Notes: generated by a model from the sequence alone, not told the origin. A DNA stretch of 64,000 bases from an uncultured Erythrobacter sp. (GCA_947503275.1 CANNCZ010000002.1:372001-436000), one strand, 5' to 3'. Positions 55,017-64,000 are shown, numbered from the stretch's first letter. Numbers and translations are program-made.

Positions 55017-58000
55017 TCACTCACTTGCGGACACAGTAAATTCGATCTCAGCGCCGTCTTTTGAAAACGACCGCTCAAACTTCCCACGAAGTTGCCGGAT
55101 ACCGGATTCGATCAGCAAACTGCCAAAGCCCGAATGCGGACCAGATGCTTCGAAATCAGGCACCTTTTCGCGCCAATCAATTGTGACCATCGCTGCATCA
55201 TCAATCGACCAGTTCACAGCCAGCGCCCCTTCGGGCTTGCTAAACGCACCGTATTTGGCGGTGTTGGTGGTTAGCTCGTGCACAATCAATGTGAAAGTGT
55301 TCACAAGCTCCGGGTCAATAAGGACTGCCGGGCCATGCAATTCCATCTTTTGGTCGGAGCGATGCGGCTCAAGAACTGATTTCAGCAACTCTTCCAGATC
55401 AAGCCCATTGGCTGAAACATCTTTGCGGGCAAGATCATAGACCCGGCTGAGCGATACAATCCGCTCGACCAATTCATCCGCCATCTGCTTAGTTTCGTCG
55501 TGCTCTTTGGGGGCCGCCTGAACCAATCCACTGATCACAGCGAACAGGTTTTTGATCCGGTGGCTCATCTCATCGAGCAGCAAGCTTTGCTGCTTTTCGG
55601 CCGTCACGTCGAGCGTCGGGCCAACGACCTTCCGACGGCCATCGAGCGCCTTGTAAGGTAGACCCCGCGTGCGCACCCAACGCAGGTCTTCGCCATCGGC
55701 ATCAACCCGGAAATCGAGCTCATATTCCTCATCATGCTTGATCGCGCGTTGCAGGTTTTGCTGGAATAGTGGGGCGTCCTCTTCAACAAAACTCGCGGTC
55801 AGATTTTCCAACGGCATCACACCATGCGAAGGCAAAGCAAGCTGCTCCGCCATCACTTCATCAACGGTAACCTCGCCGCTTTCCACGTCGAGTTCAGCGA
55901 TGCCCATACGCCCAGCTCGCATCGCCAATTCGCGGCGGGTCGATTCAACCTCCAAGGCGCGTTGAAGTGTCATCAATTCGGTCACGTCAAAGCCAAGACC
56001 AGCGACCCGCTTGCTGCCATCTAGTGCGGTATAAGGCCTCGCATGGACTTGCACCCAGCGCATTTCCTCGCCTTCCTTCACCACACGGGCCTGACACGAA
56101 AACCCTTCGCCCATAGGGACGGAAGCATCCCTCAATTGAGCAAGCTCTTGCACATCTTCAGTGTGCATATGTGCGAAGAAAGCATCGCGGCTCACAGTAC
56201 CCGCGCCATCCAAACCAGAGAGTTGAGCAGCGACAGCGTCGATCTCCATTTCTCCGGTCTCCAAGTTCGTGTCCCACGATCCCATTCGTGCGGCTTGCAT
56301 CGCCAGCTGAAGTTTCTCACTCTCCAGACTAAGGTTCTGCCGCAGTTCAACCTCTTGCGAGATGTTGATCAGCGTGACTGAAGCCCCTTCCACAGCCCCG
56401 TCTGCAAAGAAATACGGAGTAATGCGTAAAAAGAAGGATTGGCCGTTTGTATTTGGCTCTGTCGTGACAGAGAACGAAGCACCGGTCTCGATTACCTTGC
56501 GCGCCTCACTCATCACATCAAATTGGCCGAATGGGATGTTGAACTCACTCAACATGCGCCCTTCATCAGAGCGCATGACGGGCACCATCCGCCTAGCGGC
56601 ATCCGTGACGTGGCGGATTTTGAGCCCGCGATCGAGCACGATCATCGCAAGGTCAGAAGATTGAAGGAAATTGTCCAGGTCGGCATTCGCCAAGGTCAAT
56701 TCATCGATCTTGTTTTTGAGCTCCTCATTGGCCGTCGTGAGCTCTTCGTTTGCCGATTGAAGCTCCTCATTCATCGACATCATTTCTTCGTTGGAGCTCT
56801 TCAACTCCTCATTCGCCGTCTCGATCTCCTCGACTTTGCTCTTCAGCTGAAGTCGGGTTTTTTGCAGGTCATCCTGCAGCGTAGCGATCTGGCGGTCGCG
56901 CGTTACTGGTCGAACTGCGAATTGGTCGACGACTGGCTTTAGGCGATCCTTGGGCAGGAAGATGACCGCGATCGTCTCATCCGGCATGGGATGCGCAACA
57001 ATATCGGTCGACTGAACACCGAATTGCGAGGCGACCTGAACCTCCTTCATCGCCTGGCGTTCGCCTGTCACGGAGGCGTCTTTGATGAGAGGCGCAATCA
57101 CCTCATAGACGCCTTCACGCGCCAAAACATCGATGTTGCGATCCGCACCCGGACGCGACATCATAAACAGACTGAGGTCGCCTGAACTATCAATGATCCG
57201 ACCGTCCTGCGTCACCCGCAGGAATGGCGGCGCATAAAACTCGTAGATAGTCGAGTTGCTTGAACCCAGACTGCTATGTCGCGGGAAATCCTGTTCTTGC
57301 GCCAGCCGCTGCATTCCGCGGTTGGTGCCAGCCTCATTCATACGCAAGCCCAGTGGCAAGTTAAGCGGTACGCGTCTGGCGGAGTCATTGCGGCGGAAAA
57401 TGCGCGCGCGTTGATCGAGGCCAATGAAGAGGTCTTTGCGTCTGGTTACGCTTTCCGAAGTTCCCAAGAACAGATGACCGCCTGGGCGCAGACTAAAGTG
57501 GAACAGCGGCAAGACGCCTTCTTGCAATTCATCGCCCAGATAGATCAGCATGTTGCGACATGAGATCAGATCAACCTTGGAAAAGGGCGGGTCCTGTATG
57601 ATGTTGTGGACGGAAAACCGCACCATTTCGCGGATGCGGGGCAGCACCTCGAACCGTTCATCAAGGGAGACTGTGTACGCCTCTTGATAGCGCCGGGGCA
57701 TCTCCGACATCATCGAAACTGGATAGACGCCGCGGCGCGCTTGATCGATCATAGGTTCGTCAATATCGGTCGCGAAAATCTGCACCAATGGGCGACGCTG
57801 CAACTCAACGCAGGTTTCGTCGATCATCATCGCGATAGAGTAAGCTTCTTGCCCGCTTGAACAACCGGGCACCCAAATGCGAACTTCATCCGAAGCATCG
57901 CGCCCCTCAATCAAAGGAACGATGACCGCTTGGCGCAAGAGTTCGAAATTCTCACGATCGCGGAAGAAGCTCGTGACATTGATCAGGAAATCGCCAGCGA

Positions 58001-58820
58001 GAGCTGACTGTTCATCTTTGTCGTTAGCGAGATCGAGCAGGTAATCCTCAACCTCGGCGATCTCCTTTAGCTGAAGCCGGCGATTGAGCCGCCTGAGCAA
58101 AGTTGAGCGTTTGTAACCTGAAAAGTCGATCCCCACGCTCTGTTTAAGAATGCTGAAAATCTCACGCAACACGCGCTCTGCGGCATGGGTGTTTTCGGGA
58201 AAGCGCGATTTGTCTGCGCCGTCAAAGAACGCCTTGATCCGGGGTACAATGTCGATTGCTGGAAGCGTGAAATCAACGAGCTTTGTACCGATCGCCGAAA
58301 ATGGCATTCCATCATAACGTGCCTCTTCTGGCGATTGAACCGCGCTGATCCCGCCAAATTCCTTAACCGTGCGAAGGCCCGCAGTTCCGTCTCCACCAGT
58401 TCCCGAAAGAACCACACAGGCTGCCTTCTCACCCTGCACTTGCGCAAGTGAGGTGAAGAAACTGTCGATTGGGCGCCGCAATCCACGCGGCTCACTGAAT
58501 TTGTCGAGCCGAAACTTCTTGCCTTCTATTCTGAGGCTAGAGCCCGGTGGAATGACATGCAGACAATCAGGTTCAATATGGTCATTGTCGGCGATCTGAC
58601 GGACCGAGAGTTGTGTCTTACTCGACAGCAATTCAGCCATCATGCTTTCATGATGAGGGTCGAGATGCATGACAAGGACGAAGGCCATGCCGGTTCCGCT
58701 TTCGATGTTCTGAAACATCGTAGTAACCGCCTCTAGTCCACCTGCCGATGCCCCAACACCAACAACTGGAAAGTCTAGTTGCGCACGCATTTCCGGTTCT
58801 TGAATTGATTGCTCCTCCAC
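55017..58820 (-). CDS. CheB-CheR-PAS-HWE hybrid sensor histidine kinase
   Basis: 1267 residues from a GTG at 58820 seven bases after GAAGGGG; a longer frame (TTG 58928, ATG 58874) and a shorter one (ATG 58790) exist. Order: CheB methylesterase (GVGASAGGLEAV near residue 20; LSGTGGDGTAGLR), CheR methyltransferase (WVPGCSSGQEAYSIAMM near 317-333; SCRNMLIYLG), a Glu/Asn-rich coiled coil (about 647-713), three PAS-like domains, and a C-terminal HWE-type kinase (MSHRIKNLFAVISG near 1081; VHELTTNTAKYG; DWREKV). The receiver gene follows. This architecture suggests stress or chemosensory signalling instead of flagellar chemotaxis; no other che gene is nearby. Confidence 0.9.
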   Translation of the reverse strand: MEEQSIQEPEMRAQLDFPVVGVGASAGGLEAVTTMFQNIESGTGMAFVLVMHLDPHHESMMAELLSSKTQLSVRQIADNDHIEPDCLHVIPPGSSLRIEGKKFRLDKFSEPRGLRRPIDSFFTSLAQVQGEKAACVVLSGTGGDGTAGLRTVKEFGGISAVQSPEEARYDGMPFSAIGTKLVDFTLPAIDIVPRIKAFFDGADKSRFPENTHAAERVLREIFSILKQSVGIDFSGYKRSTLLRRLNRRLQLKEIAEVEDYLLDLANDKDEQSALAGDFLINVTSFFRDRENFELLRQAVIVPLIEGRDASDEVRIWVPGCSSGQEAYSIAMMIDETCVELQRRPLVQIFATDIDEPMIDQARRGVYPVSMMSEMPRRYQEAYTVSLDERFEVLPRIREMVRFSVHNIIQDPPFSKVDLISCRNMLIYLGDELQEGVLPLFHFSLRPGGHLFLGTSESVTRRKDLFIGLDQRARIFRRNDSARRVPLNLPLGLRMNEAGTNRGMQRLAQEQDFPRHSSLGSSNSTIYEFYAPPFLRVTQDGRIIDSSGDLSLFMMSRPGADRNIDVLAREGVYEVIAPLIKDASVTGERQAMKEVQVASQFGVQSTDIVAHPMPDETIAVIFLPKDRLKPVVDQFAVRPVTRDRQIATLQDDLQKTRLQLKSKVEEIETANEELKSSNEEMMSMNEELQSANEELTTANEELKNKIDELTLANADLDNFLQSSDLAMIVLDRGLKIRHVTDAARRMVPVMRSDEGRMLSEFNIPFGQFDVMSEARKVIETGASFSVTTEPNTNGQSFFLRITPYFFADGAVEGASVTLINISQEVELRQNLSLESEKLQLAMQAARMGSWDTNLETGEMEIDAVAAQLSGLDGAGTVSRDAFFAHMHTEDVQELAQLRDASVPMGEGFSCQARVVKEGEEMRWVQVHARPYTALDGSKRVAGLGFDVTELMTLQRALEVESTRRELAMRAGRMGIAELDVESGEVTVDEVMAEQLALPSHGVMPLENLTASFVEEDAPLFQQNLQRAIKHDEEYELDFRVDADGEDLRWVRTRGLPYKALDGRRKVVGPTLDVTAEKQQSLLLDEMSHRIKNLFAVISGLVQAAPKEHDETKQMADELVERIVSLSRVYDLARKDVSANGLDLEELLKSVLEPHRSDQKMELHGPAVLIDPELVNTFTLIVHELTTNTAKYGAFSKPEGALAVNWSIDDAAMVTIDWREKVPDFEASGPHSGFGSLLIESGIRQLRGKFERSFSKDGAEIEFTVSASE

Positions 58821-59272
58821 AAACGGCCCCTTCGTTATATTACCTATCCTAGTTCTTATGACAGCCTTTCCCATCCAAGACCATTGGACAATTGTCACTG
58901 TTCGGGTCGATTTACACACGAGTTTCAATAAAAAAACAGGTTAAACCACCATTTTGGTGATTTTCATTGGGGTTTTGAAAGTTGCGCTCAATATTCAGAC
59001 AAGTAGCCGTAAAGGACACCAGCCTCCCCGCTCTCGCAAACGCCAGCATCCGAAGCTGGTAGGTCTGCCGATTCCGTCATCTGAGCACAGGCTGCGAGCA
59101 TCGCATGCAACGTCCCGCTGCGTAGGCGCACGCCAATCGCCTTGCGCTTGCATTGCTATCAACGTGAAACCAAGCGGCAGCTTGCGCAATACGTGTCGCA
59201 ACGCTTGCTCAATGCCTCGCCTTGCAGCATGGAACGCGAGCAACTCAACGAGACTTTCAAGGTATCTGCACC
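58821..59272. other. Gene-poor 450-bp stretch
   Basis: Between the divergent hybrid-kinase and NDUFA9-like genes. Several short overlapping frames exist on both strands, all with basic, low-complexity products and no motif. I see no RNA gene or clear promoter consensus. It presumably holds the two divergent promoters. Confidence 0.5.
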
Positions 59273-60253
59273 GTGTCCCAGACCTCTTCATCCACCACAT
59301 CGCTCAATGACGCATTGGTCACCGTGTTTGGCGGCGGTGGCTTCATTGGCAATTATGTCGTCCAAAGCCTGCTTTCGAACGGCGCGCGGGTGCGCATCGC
59401 GAGTCGCAATCCTGAGAAGGGCTTTGCACTCCAGCCTCTTGCCAATCTGGGTCAACTGCAGTTTGCGCATTGCGACATCACAGACACTGACAGCCTAACG
59501 GCATCGCTTCATGGGGCGACCCACGTTGTCAATCTGGTTGGAGCGTTTGCTGGCGATCTGACGCAGTTGATGGGTGAGGCCCCTGGCCAGATGGCGACCA
59601 TCGCCAAGGCCAACGGCGTGCAAGCCTTCGTCCATATGAGCGCCATTGGTCCTGACGCGGATAGCAGCGCTGAATATGCTCGGGGCAAAGCGCTGGGTGA
59701 ACAGCGCGTGCTGGATGCGTTTCCCACCGCCACCATCCTGCGCCCCTCCATCGTGTTTGGTAAGGACGATGGGTTCCTCAACATGTTCGGCGGCATGATC
59801 GAGATGCTGCCTGCTCTTCCCGTGTTTGGCCCTGATGCCAAGTTGCAGCTCGTCTATGTCGATGACGTTGCAGACGCTGTTACGACTGCGCTCGCCAATC
59901 CTGCTGCGCATGGCGGGCATACGTATGAGCTGGGCGGACCGGAGCAGTTGACCATGATGGAAATCAACCAGCGTATCGCCAAAGCGCAGGGTCGCAAGCG
60001 GCGCTTCATAGCCATGCCTGATGGCCTGTCGGGCCTGTTTGCGAGCTTACCTGGCACTCCGATGAGTAAGGACCAATGGACCCTGCTTCAGCCCGGCAGC
60101 ACCGTGTCCGAAGGCGCGCGCACCTTCGCCGACTTGGGTATTGAGCCGCGACCTCTTGGGCTATTCCTCGACAAGTGGATGACCCGTTATCGCAAGTTTG
60201 GCCGTTTTGGTCTCTCAAATGAGCGGTCCAAACAGCGCTCTAGGTCAGTGTAG
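59273..60253 (+). CDS. NDUFA9-like complex I-associated NAD(P)-binding protein
   Basis: 326 residues from a GTG at 59273 preceded by AAGG; a TTG at 59222 gives a weaker extension. TVFGGGGFIGNYVVQSLLSNGARVRIASRNPEKGF is the atypical-SDR Rossmann motif. HMSAIGPDADSSAEYARGKALGE carries a Tyr-x3-Lys-like YARGK, and ILRPSIVFGKDDGFLN follows. This matches alphaproteobacterial complex I NDUFA9-subunit-type proteins, which bind NADPH at the respiratory complex I periphery. No nuo gene is in the window. Confidence 0.87.
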   Translation: MSQTSSSTTSLNDALVTVFGGGGFIGNYVVQSLLSNGARVRIASRNPEKGFALQPLANLGQLQFAHCDITDTDSLTASLHGATHVVNLVGAFAGDLTQLMGEAPGQMATIAKANGVQAFVHMSAIGPDADSSAEYARGKALGEQRVLDAFPTATILRPSIVFGKDDGFLNMFGGMIEMLPALPVFGPDAKLQLVYVDDVADAVTTALANPAAHGGHTYELGGPEQLTMMEINQRIAKAQGRKRRFIAMPDGLSGLFASLPGTPMSKDQWTLLQPGSTVSEGARTFADLGIEPRPLGLFLDKWMTRYRKFGRFGLSNERSKQRSRSV

Positions 60254-60273
60254 GAAAACGCGCGGCTTAACGC

Positions 60274-61173
60274 TTACAAATTCGCGCGATACAGCTCCAG
60301 CAAATCAGCATAGGCCTGTTCCGCTGCTGCTTCGGCGTAAGCTGGGCTATCCGGCACCGTCCAGCCGTGATCGCCATCGTAAACATCAATATTGGCGGGC
60401 CGCGCAGCGCGCCCAGCTGCTTTTGCGAAGAGTAATTTGGTGTCGGGGTCATGTTCATGATCGTCACGAGCAATTGCGATCAGGAACGATGCCTGCGCCC
60501 GATCAAGCACGCGGTGCGGGCTGAGGGGATCATCTTCTCGCACCAGACCGCCGCCATGGAAGCTAGCGGCGGCCTTGATGCGATCAGGCACCGCCGCTGC
60601 GCTCCAAACGGTGAAGGGTCCGCCCATGCAATATCCTTGCGTGCCGATGGCGCGATCACTGTCGACCGCGTCTTGCCCATCGAGCCACGCTGCTGCGGCA
60701 CTGGCATCGCGCCCGATTGAGTCAGCATTGAGCTTTTCGCGCCAAGGTGCGACCAGCGCAAAACCATCTTCCGCTTCGAATCCTTCGGCAGAATACCATG
60801 CTGCAAAATCGGCAAATTGTTCGCCTGCGACATCGCGATAATAGGGATTGAGGACGAGCACTGAATATCCCTCGCCCGCTAGCCGCCGGGCCATATTGCG
60901 TTTGGCCTCTCGCAAGGAGGCAATGTCTGGCCAGAAAATCACGGCTGGCGCAGAGCCAGACACTGGGTGAACGAAGAACGCGTCCATTGTGCCGTCTTCG
61001 GTATCAAAGCTGACATTGCTTTCTGTGGTCGCGAGCGCATCTGTCGCGCCGCCCTCTGCTGTCGCATTTTCCGGAGCGCATGCGGCAACGGCTGCTGCCC
61101 CTGCCAACGCGCCAAACCCGCGACGACTAACCGCGCCTGCGGCCCATTCTTTCAGCTTTGCTTCTTCACACAT
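60274..61173 (-). CDS. Dienelactone hydrolase family protein with Tat/lipoprotein signal
   Basis: 299 residues. SRRGFGALAGAAAVAAC is a twin-arginine motif followed by a lipobox cysteine, so the protein is exported folded and lipidated. The alpha/beta-hydrolase part includes GTQGYCMGGPFTVW, with a cysteine nucleophile as in dienelactone hydrolases, and a C-terminal DVYDGDHGWTVPD carrying the histidine. It diverges from the PQQ dehydrogenase gene by 119 bp, suggesting a shared periplasmic pathway. Substrate unknown. Confidence 0.88.
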   Translation of the reverse strand: MCEEAKLKEWAAGAVSRRGFGALAGAAAVAACAPENATAEGGATDALATTESNVSFDTEDGTMDAFFVHPVSGSAPAVIFWPDIASLREAKRNMARRLAGEGYSVLVLNPYYRDVAGEQFADFAAWYSAEGFEAEDGFALVAPWREKLNADSIGRDASAAAAWLDGQDAVDSDRAIGTQGYCMGGPFTVWSAAAVPDRIKAAASFHGGGLVREDDPLSPHRVLDRAQASFLIAIARDDHEHDPDTKLLFAKAAGRAARPANIDVYDGDHGWTVPDSPAYAEAAAEQAYADLLELYRANL

Positions 61174-61292
61174 AACGGTCGCGCTCCTTCAAATCCTCAC
61201 ACCGACAATGCCGCTGTCTTTACCGATGGGCAAGTGGATCATGGACAATCGAAAGATTGCGAGGCAACATGCTCAATGAGAGAGAGGGATCT

Positions 61293-63470
61293 ATGAATAA
61301 AGCGATTTGGGCGGCACCCATGCTGGTGCTCGGCGCATTGGGTGTTGCAGCGTGCAATGAGGCAGAATTCTTAGACGCGTTTGAGGAAGAAGGCGGCATC
61401 ACCGCTACGATGTTGACCGGCGCCGGCGAAGACAGCGCCAATTGGATCACCCATGGCCGCACCTATTCCGAACAGCGTTTCTCTCCGCTCGATACAATCA
61501 GCACGGAGAATGTCGCCGAGCTCGGCCTTGCATGGTCGGCGGATATGGACACGGCGCGCGGACAAGAAGCGACCCCGCTGGTCATGGATGGCAAGCTCTA
61601 CCTGACCACCGCATGGAGCAAGGTGAAAGCCTTTGATGCTGCCACGGGAGAGGCTTTGTGGGATTACGATCCAGAAGTGCCCGGTGAGACCGCTGTGCGC
61701 GCCTGCTGTGATGTGGTGAACCGGGGGCTTGCCACATGGGGCACGTCACTGTTCCTTGGCACGCTGGATGGCCGCCTGATCGCTCTTGATCGCGATACGG
61801 GCGCGGTGAAGTGGGAGGTGCAAACCACCGATCCTGACCAAAGCTATACCGTCACAGGCGCACCGCGCGTTATTGATGGCAAAATCATCATCGGCAATGG
61901 CGGCGCAGAGTTCGGCGTGCGCGGCTATGTCGCGGCCTATGATGTGGCCGATGGCGAAGAGCTGTGGCGTTTCTACACCGTGCCCGATGGCACCGAAGGC
62001 GGGGAAAGCCCCGAATATCTCCAAGCCGCAGCGGAAACCTGGAACACGGATGTGCTGGCCGGTTCCGATGCGATTGGCGGCGGGGGCACGGTCTGGGATT
62101 CGATGGCTTACGATCCCGAACTCGACCTGCTCTACATTGGCGTAGGCAATGGCTCCCCATGGAACCGCGCCTATCGATCGCCGGGCGAAGATGGGACAGG
62201 CGAAGGCGACAATCTCTACCTGTCCAGCATCGTCGCGGTCCGGCCCAGCACGGGCGAATATGTCTGGCACTATCAGACCACGCCGGGCGAGACATGGGAC
62301 TACACCGCGACCCAGCACATCATGCTCGCCGATATGGAGATTGAGGGCGAAGAGCGTCAGGTTTTGATGCAGGCGCCGAAGAACGGGTTCTTTTATGTGA
62401 TCGACCGGGCAACGGGCGAGTTCATCTCGGCAGAGCCTTATGTCGCCGTAAACTGGGCAACGGGCATCGACAAGGAGACCGGGCGACCCATTGAAAACCC
62501 GGAAACTCGGATTGATAAGACGGGGAAGCCTGCGATTGTCACACCGGGCGCATTGGGCGGGCACAATTGGCATCCGATGGCCTATCACCCAGACGAAAAC
62601 CTCGTCTTCATTCCCGCATTTGAGGCCGCAATGGTCTATGCGCCGGAGGACAATTGGAAGCCAGACCGCGCGCGCGGATTTAATGTTGGCTTTAACCTAG
62701 GCGCAGGCGATCTGCCGCCTGACCTTGGGATAAGGCGAGAGGTCGCGGGCACTTTGCGCGGCATGTTGGTCGCGTGGGACCCGGTGGCACAAGAGCCGCG
62801 CTGGTCGGTCGAACATCCCGGCCCATGGAATGGCGGCGTGCTGGCGACCGGCGGCGGGCTAGTCTTCCAAGGAACCGCAGGCAGCGAGTTCAACGCCTAT
62901 GACGCATCCAGCGGCGAGAAATTGTGGAGCTTTGGCGCGCAAACCGGCGTCGTTGCCCCTCCGATCACCTATACGGTGGCGGGCGAGCAATATGTCGCGG
63001 TTCTGGCCGGATGGGGCGGTGCCTATGCAATCACTGTCGATGGCTCACTATTGGCTGAAAAGGCTCCGGTGAGGAATGTCTCACGCCTGTTGGTATTCAA
63101 ACTGGGCGCAGACGGTGAGCTGCCACCAGAAATGGAGCTGGCCTCGCTTCCCCTCGATCCACCACCTAGCCGCGCATCGGAAGATGTCATCGCATTGGGC
63201 GGTGAGAAGTACGCTCGATATTGCGCCGTGTGCCATGCGCCAGCCGCAGTGGGCTCAACGGTGCTGCCAGACCTGCGACGGTCGGGGACATTGGGCAATG
63301 CATCCAGTTGGGCGGCAGTGGTGCATGACGGTATCTTGAAGGATAACGGGATGGTGGGATTTGCAGAATCGATGTCGCGTGACGAGATTGAGGCAATCCG
63401 CGCCTATGTGATCCACCGCGCGAATGAGGATAAGGTGATGGAAACGTCTGGGGATGTTGCGCGACGTTGA
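61293..63470 (+). CDS. PQQ-dependent quinohaemoprotein alcohol dehydrogenase, lipoprotein
   Basis: 725 residues from the ATG at 61293 (GAGAGGG upstream). The signal ends LGVAAC, a lipobox. The eight-bladed propeller shows the vicinal disulfide Cys138-Cys139 (RACCDVV) that contacts PQQ, and repeated tryptophan docking motifs such as GEALWDYDP and GEELWRFYTVPDG. A C-terminal cytochrome c domain has CAVCH (Cys644, Cys647, His648) and the distal methionine probably in DNGMVGFAE. It oxidises an alcohol in the periplasm and passes electrons through its own haem. The next gene starts 4 bp before its end. Confidence 0.93.
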   Translation: MNKAIWAAPMLVLGALGVAACNEAEFLDAFEEEGGITATMLTGAGEDSANWITHGRTYSEQRFSPLDTISTENVAELGLAWSADMDTARGQEATPLVMDGKLYLTTAWSKVKAFDAATGEALWDYDPEVPGETAVRACCDVVNRGLATWGTSLFLGTLDGRLIALDRDTGAVKWEVQTTDPDQSYTVTGAPRVIDGKIIIGNGGAEFGVRGYVAAYDVADGEELWRFYTVPDGTEGGESPEYLQAAAETWNTDVLAGSDAIGGGGTVWDSMAYDPELDLLYIGVGNGSPWNRAYRSPGEDGTGEGDNLYLSSIVAVRPSTGEYVWHYQTTPGETWDYTATQHIMLADMEIEGEERQVLMQAPKNGFFYVIDRATGEFISAEPYVAVNWATGIDKETGRPIENPETRIDKTGKPAIVTPGALGGHNWHPMAYHPDENLVFIPAFEAAMVYAPEDNWKPDRARGFNVGFNLGAGDLPPDLGIRREVAGTLRGMLVAWDPVAQEPRWSVEHPGPWNGGVLATGGGLVFQGTAGSEFNAYDASSGEKLWSFGAQTGVVAPPITYTVAGEQYVAVLAGWGGAYAITVDGSLLAEKAPVRNVSRLLVFKLGADGELPPEMELASLPLDPPPSRASEDVIALGGEKYARYCAVCHAPAAVGSTVLPDLRRSGTLGNASSWAAVVHDGILKDNGMVGFAESMSRDEIEAIRAYVIHRANEDKVMETSGDVARR

Positions 63471-63925
63471 GCGATACAACCGATCCGAGCGACATTCGCA
63501 ACTGGCAGAGGCGCGATGAGCGGGTAACGACGTCTGGCAAGTTGGAGGCCAAGGACGTCGGCCGCCTCACCGCTATCGGCGTTCGCCACGTTGTAAATCT
63601 GGCGCTCGACGATCATCCCGAAGCTTTAGATGACGAGCGTGCGCTGCTCGAAGACAGCGGCATTGAGTACATCCATATCCCGGTGCCGTTCGACGCGCCC
63701 ACGCGCGGACACGTGAACGAGCTACGCGCTGTTTTGGATCGCTCGAGGGCTCCGGTGCACGTTCATTGCATTATGAATTATCGCGTGGCCGCCTTCTTCT
63801 ATCTGCTCGATTTGGACGAAGGCGTGCATGAAGACGAAGCACGCGCGCGGATGGCCAAAATCTGGAACCCGCTGGAAAGTGATGATCCTCGCGCGCTGCC
63901 TTGGAAAGACTTACTCAGCCGGTAA
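63467..63925 (+). CDS. Protein tyrosine phosphatase-like protein with shortened active-site loop
   Basis: 152 residues from a TTG that overlaps the dehydrogenase stop region. The fold matches DSP/DUF442-like phosphatases: RVTTSGKLEAKDVGRLTAIGVRHVVNLALDD and IHIPVPFDAPTRGHV. The catalytic-loop equivalent is VHCIMNYRVAAF, with four residues between Cys and Arg instead of the canonical five, so catalysis is uncertain. Its end overlaps the stop of the convergent glyoxalase-fold gene. Confidence 0.83.
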   Translation: MSDTTDPSDIRNWQRRDERVTTSGKLEAKDVGRLTAIGVRHVVNLALDDHPEALDDERALLEDSGIEYIHIPVPFDAPTRGHVNELRAVLDRSRAPVHVHCIMNYRVAAFFYLLDLDEGVHEDEARARMAKIWNPLESDDPRALPWKDLLSR

Positions 63926-64000
63926 AAAAGTTCAGCTCAAGCAGAACATTGTTCGGGTCCGCGGTGAATATCTGCCGCAATCCGATTGAGGGCACATCGT
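63915..64000 (-). CDS. Glyoxalase/VOC superfamily protein, N-terminal part outside the window
   Basis: Only the last 28 codons are present, running off the right edge. DVPSIGLRQIFTADPNNVLLELNFF is the typical C-terminal strand of vicinal-oxygen-chelate proteins, with the last Glu as a likely metal ligand. The stop (63915-63917) lies inside the convergent phosphatase-like gene. Confidence 0.75.
   Translation of the reverse strand, partial: DVPSIGLRQIFTADPNNVLLELNFFTG

Noticed and set aside
58954..59310. 118-residue plus-strand frame between the hybrid kinase and the NDUFA9-like gene
   Set aside because: Basic, low-complexity product with no motif, overlapping the start of the real gene in another frame.
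61746..62588. 280-residue minus-strand frame opposite the PQQ dehydrogenase
   Set aside because: Antisense shadow of a high-GC gene whose sense product shows all family motifs.
1..64000. CRISPR arrays, tRNA or rRNA genes, insertion sequences
   Set aside because: No regular repeat-spacer pattern, no tRNA-like cloverleaf ends and no transposase frame seen on either strand by reading; a dedicated search was not possible.

Overview
The window reads as a chromosomal segment of an alphaproteobacterium, most likely Sphingomonadales and probably Erythrobacteraceae. This rests on the look of the housekeeping proteins (omega subunit, FtsH, HWE-type histidine kinase, NodT-type outer-membrane lipoprotein, NDUFA9-like protein) and on gene neighbourhoods. 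No marker gene fixes the genus. I saw no rRNA, tRNA, CRISPR array, insertion sequence or obvious pseudogene.

Layout. 1-4.2 kb: end of a phospholipase D-like gene, rpoZ, a ParA-type ATPase and ftsH. 4.2-9.4 kb: a TetR regulator divergent from a four-gene ABC efflux operon (FtsX-type permease, ATPase, HlyD adaptor, NodT outer-membrane factor), with paired palindromes between them. 9.4-13.1 kb: an overlapping DUF3604 / parvulin isomerase / HupE-like cassette. 13.1-14.7 kb: a MaoC hydratase and an AMACR-like CoA transferase/racemase.

14.9-41.5 kb is a large surface-polysaccharide locus. It holds wecG-wecC-wecB (ManNAcA synthesis and transfer), a Wza-like export lipoprotein, a Wzc-like tyrosine autokinase, glycosyltransferases, O-acyl/acetyltransferases, a polysaccharide deacetylase, a FemAB-like protein, a sulfotransferase, a methyltransferase, a Wzx-like flippase, a Wzy/WaaL-like protein and the dTDP-L-rhamnose genes rfbBDCA. 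Embedded in it (32.8-38.2 kb) is a two-gene module resembling the head-spike genes of Rhodobacter gene transfer agents: a small spike-base protein overlapping a 1692-residue spike-like protein with a putative carbohydrate-esterase domain. No other phage or GTA structural gene is present here.

41.7-48.8 kb is a lasso-peptide cluster: nucleotidyltransferase, ABC exporter, PqqD-like B1 recognition protein, HPr-kinase-like protein, a 42-residue precursor, an asparagine-synthetase-like cyclase and a B2 leader peptidase. The precursor carries the classic leader motif and has a predicted core GSGTMFRDGAVNNSRF with a Gly1-Asp8 ring.

48.9-51.5 kb: a small exported protein, a second O-antigen-ligase-like protein and its TPR-like partner. 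51.5-54.5 kb: enoyl-CoA hydratase plus a two-subunit acyl-CoA dehydrogenase. 54.6-58.8 kb: a receiver protein and a giant CheB-CheR-PAS-HWE kinase. 59.3-64 kb: an NDUFA9-like reductase, a dienelactone-hydrolase-like lipoprotein, a PQQ/haem alcohol dehydrogenase, a phosphatase-like protein and the end of a glyoxalase-fold gene.

The most notable items are the spike module inside the polysaccharide locus and the kinase-containing lasso cluster, whose precursor lacks the usual C-terminal serine.
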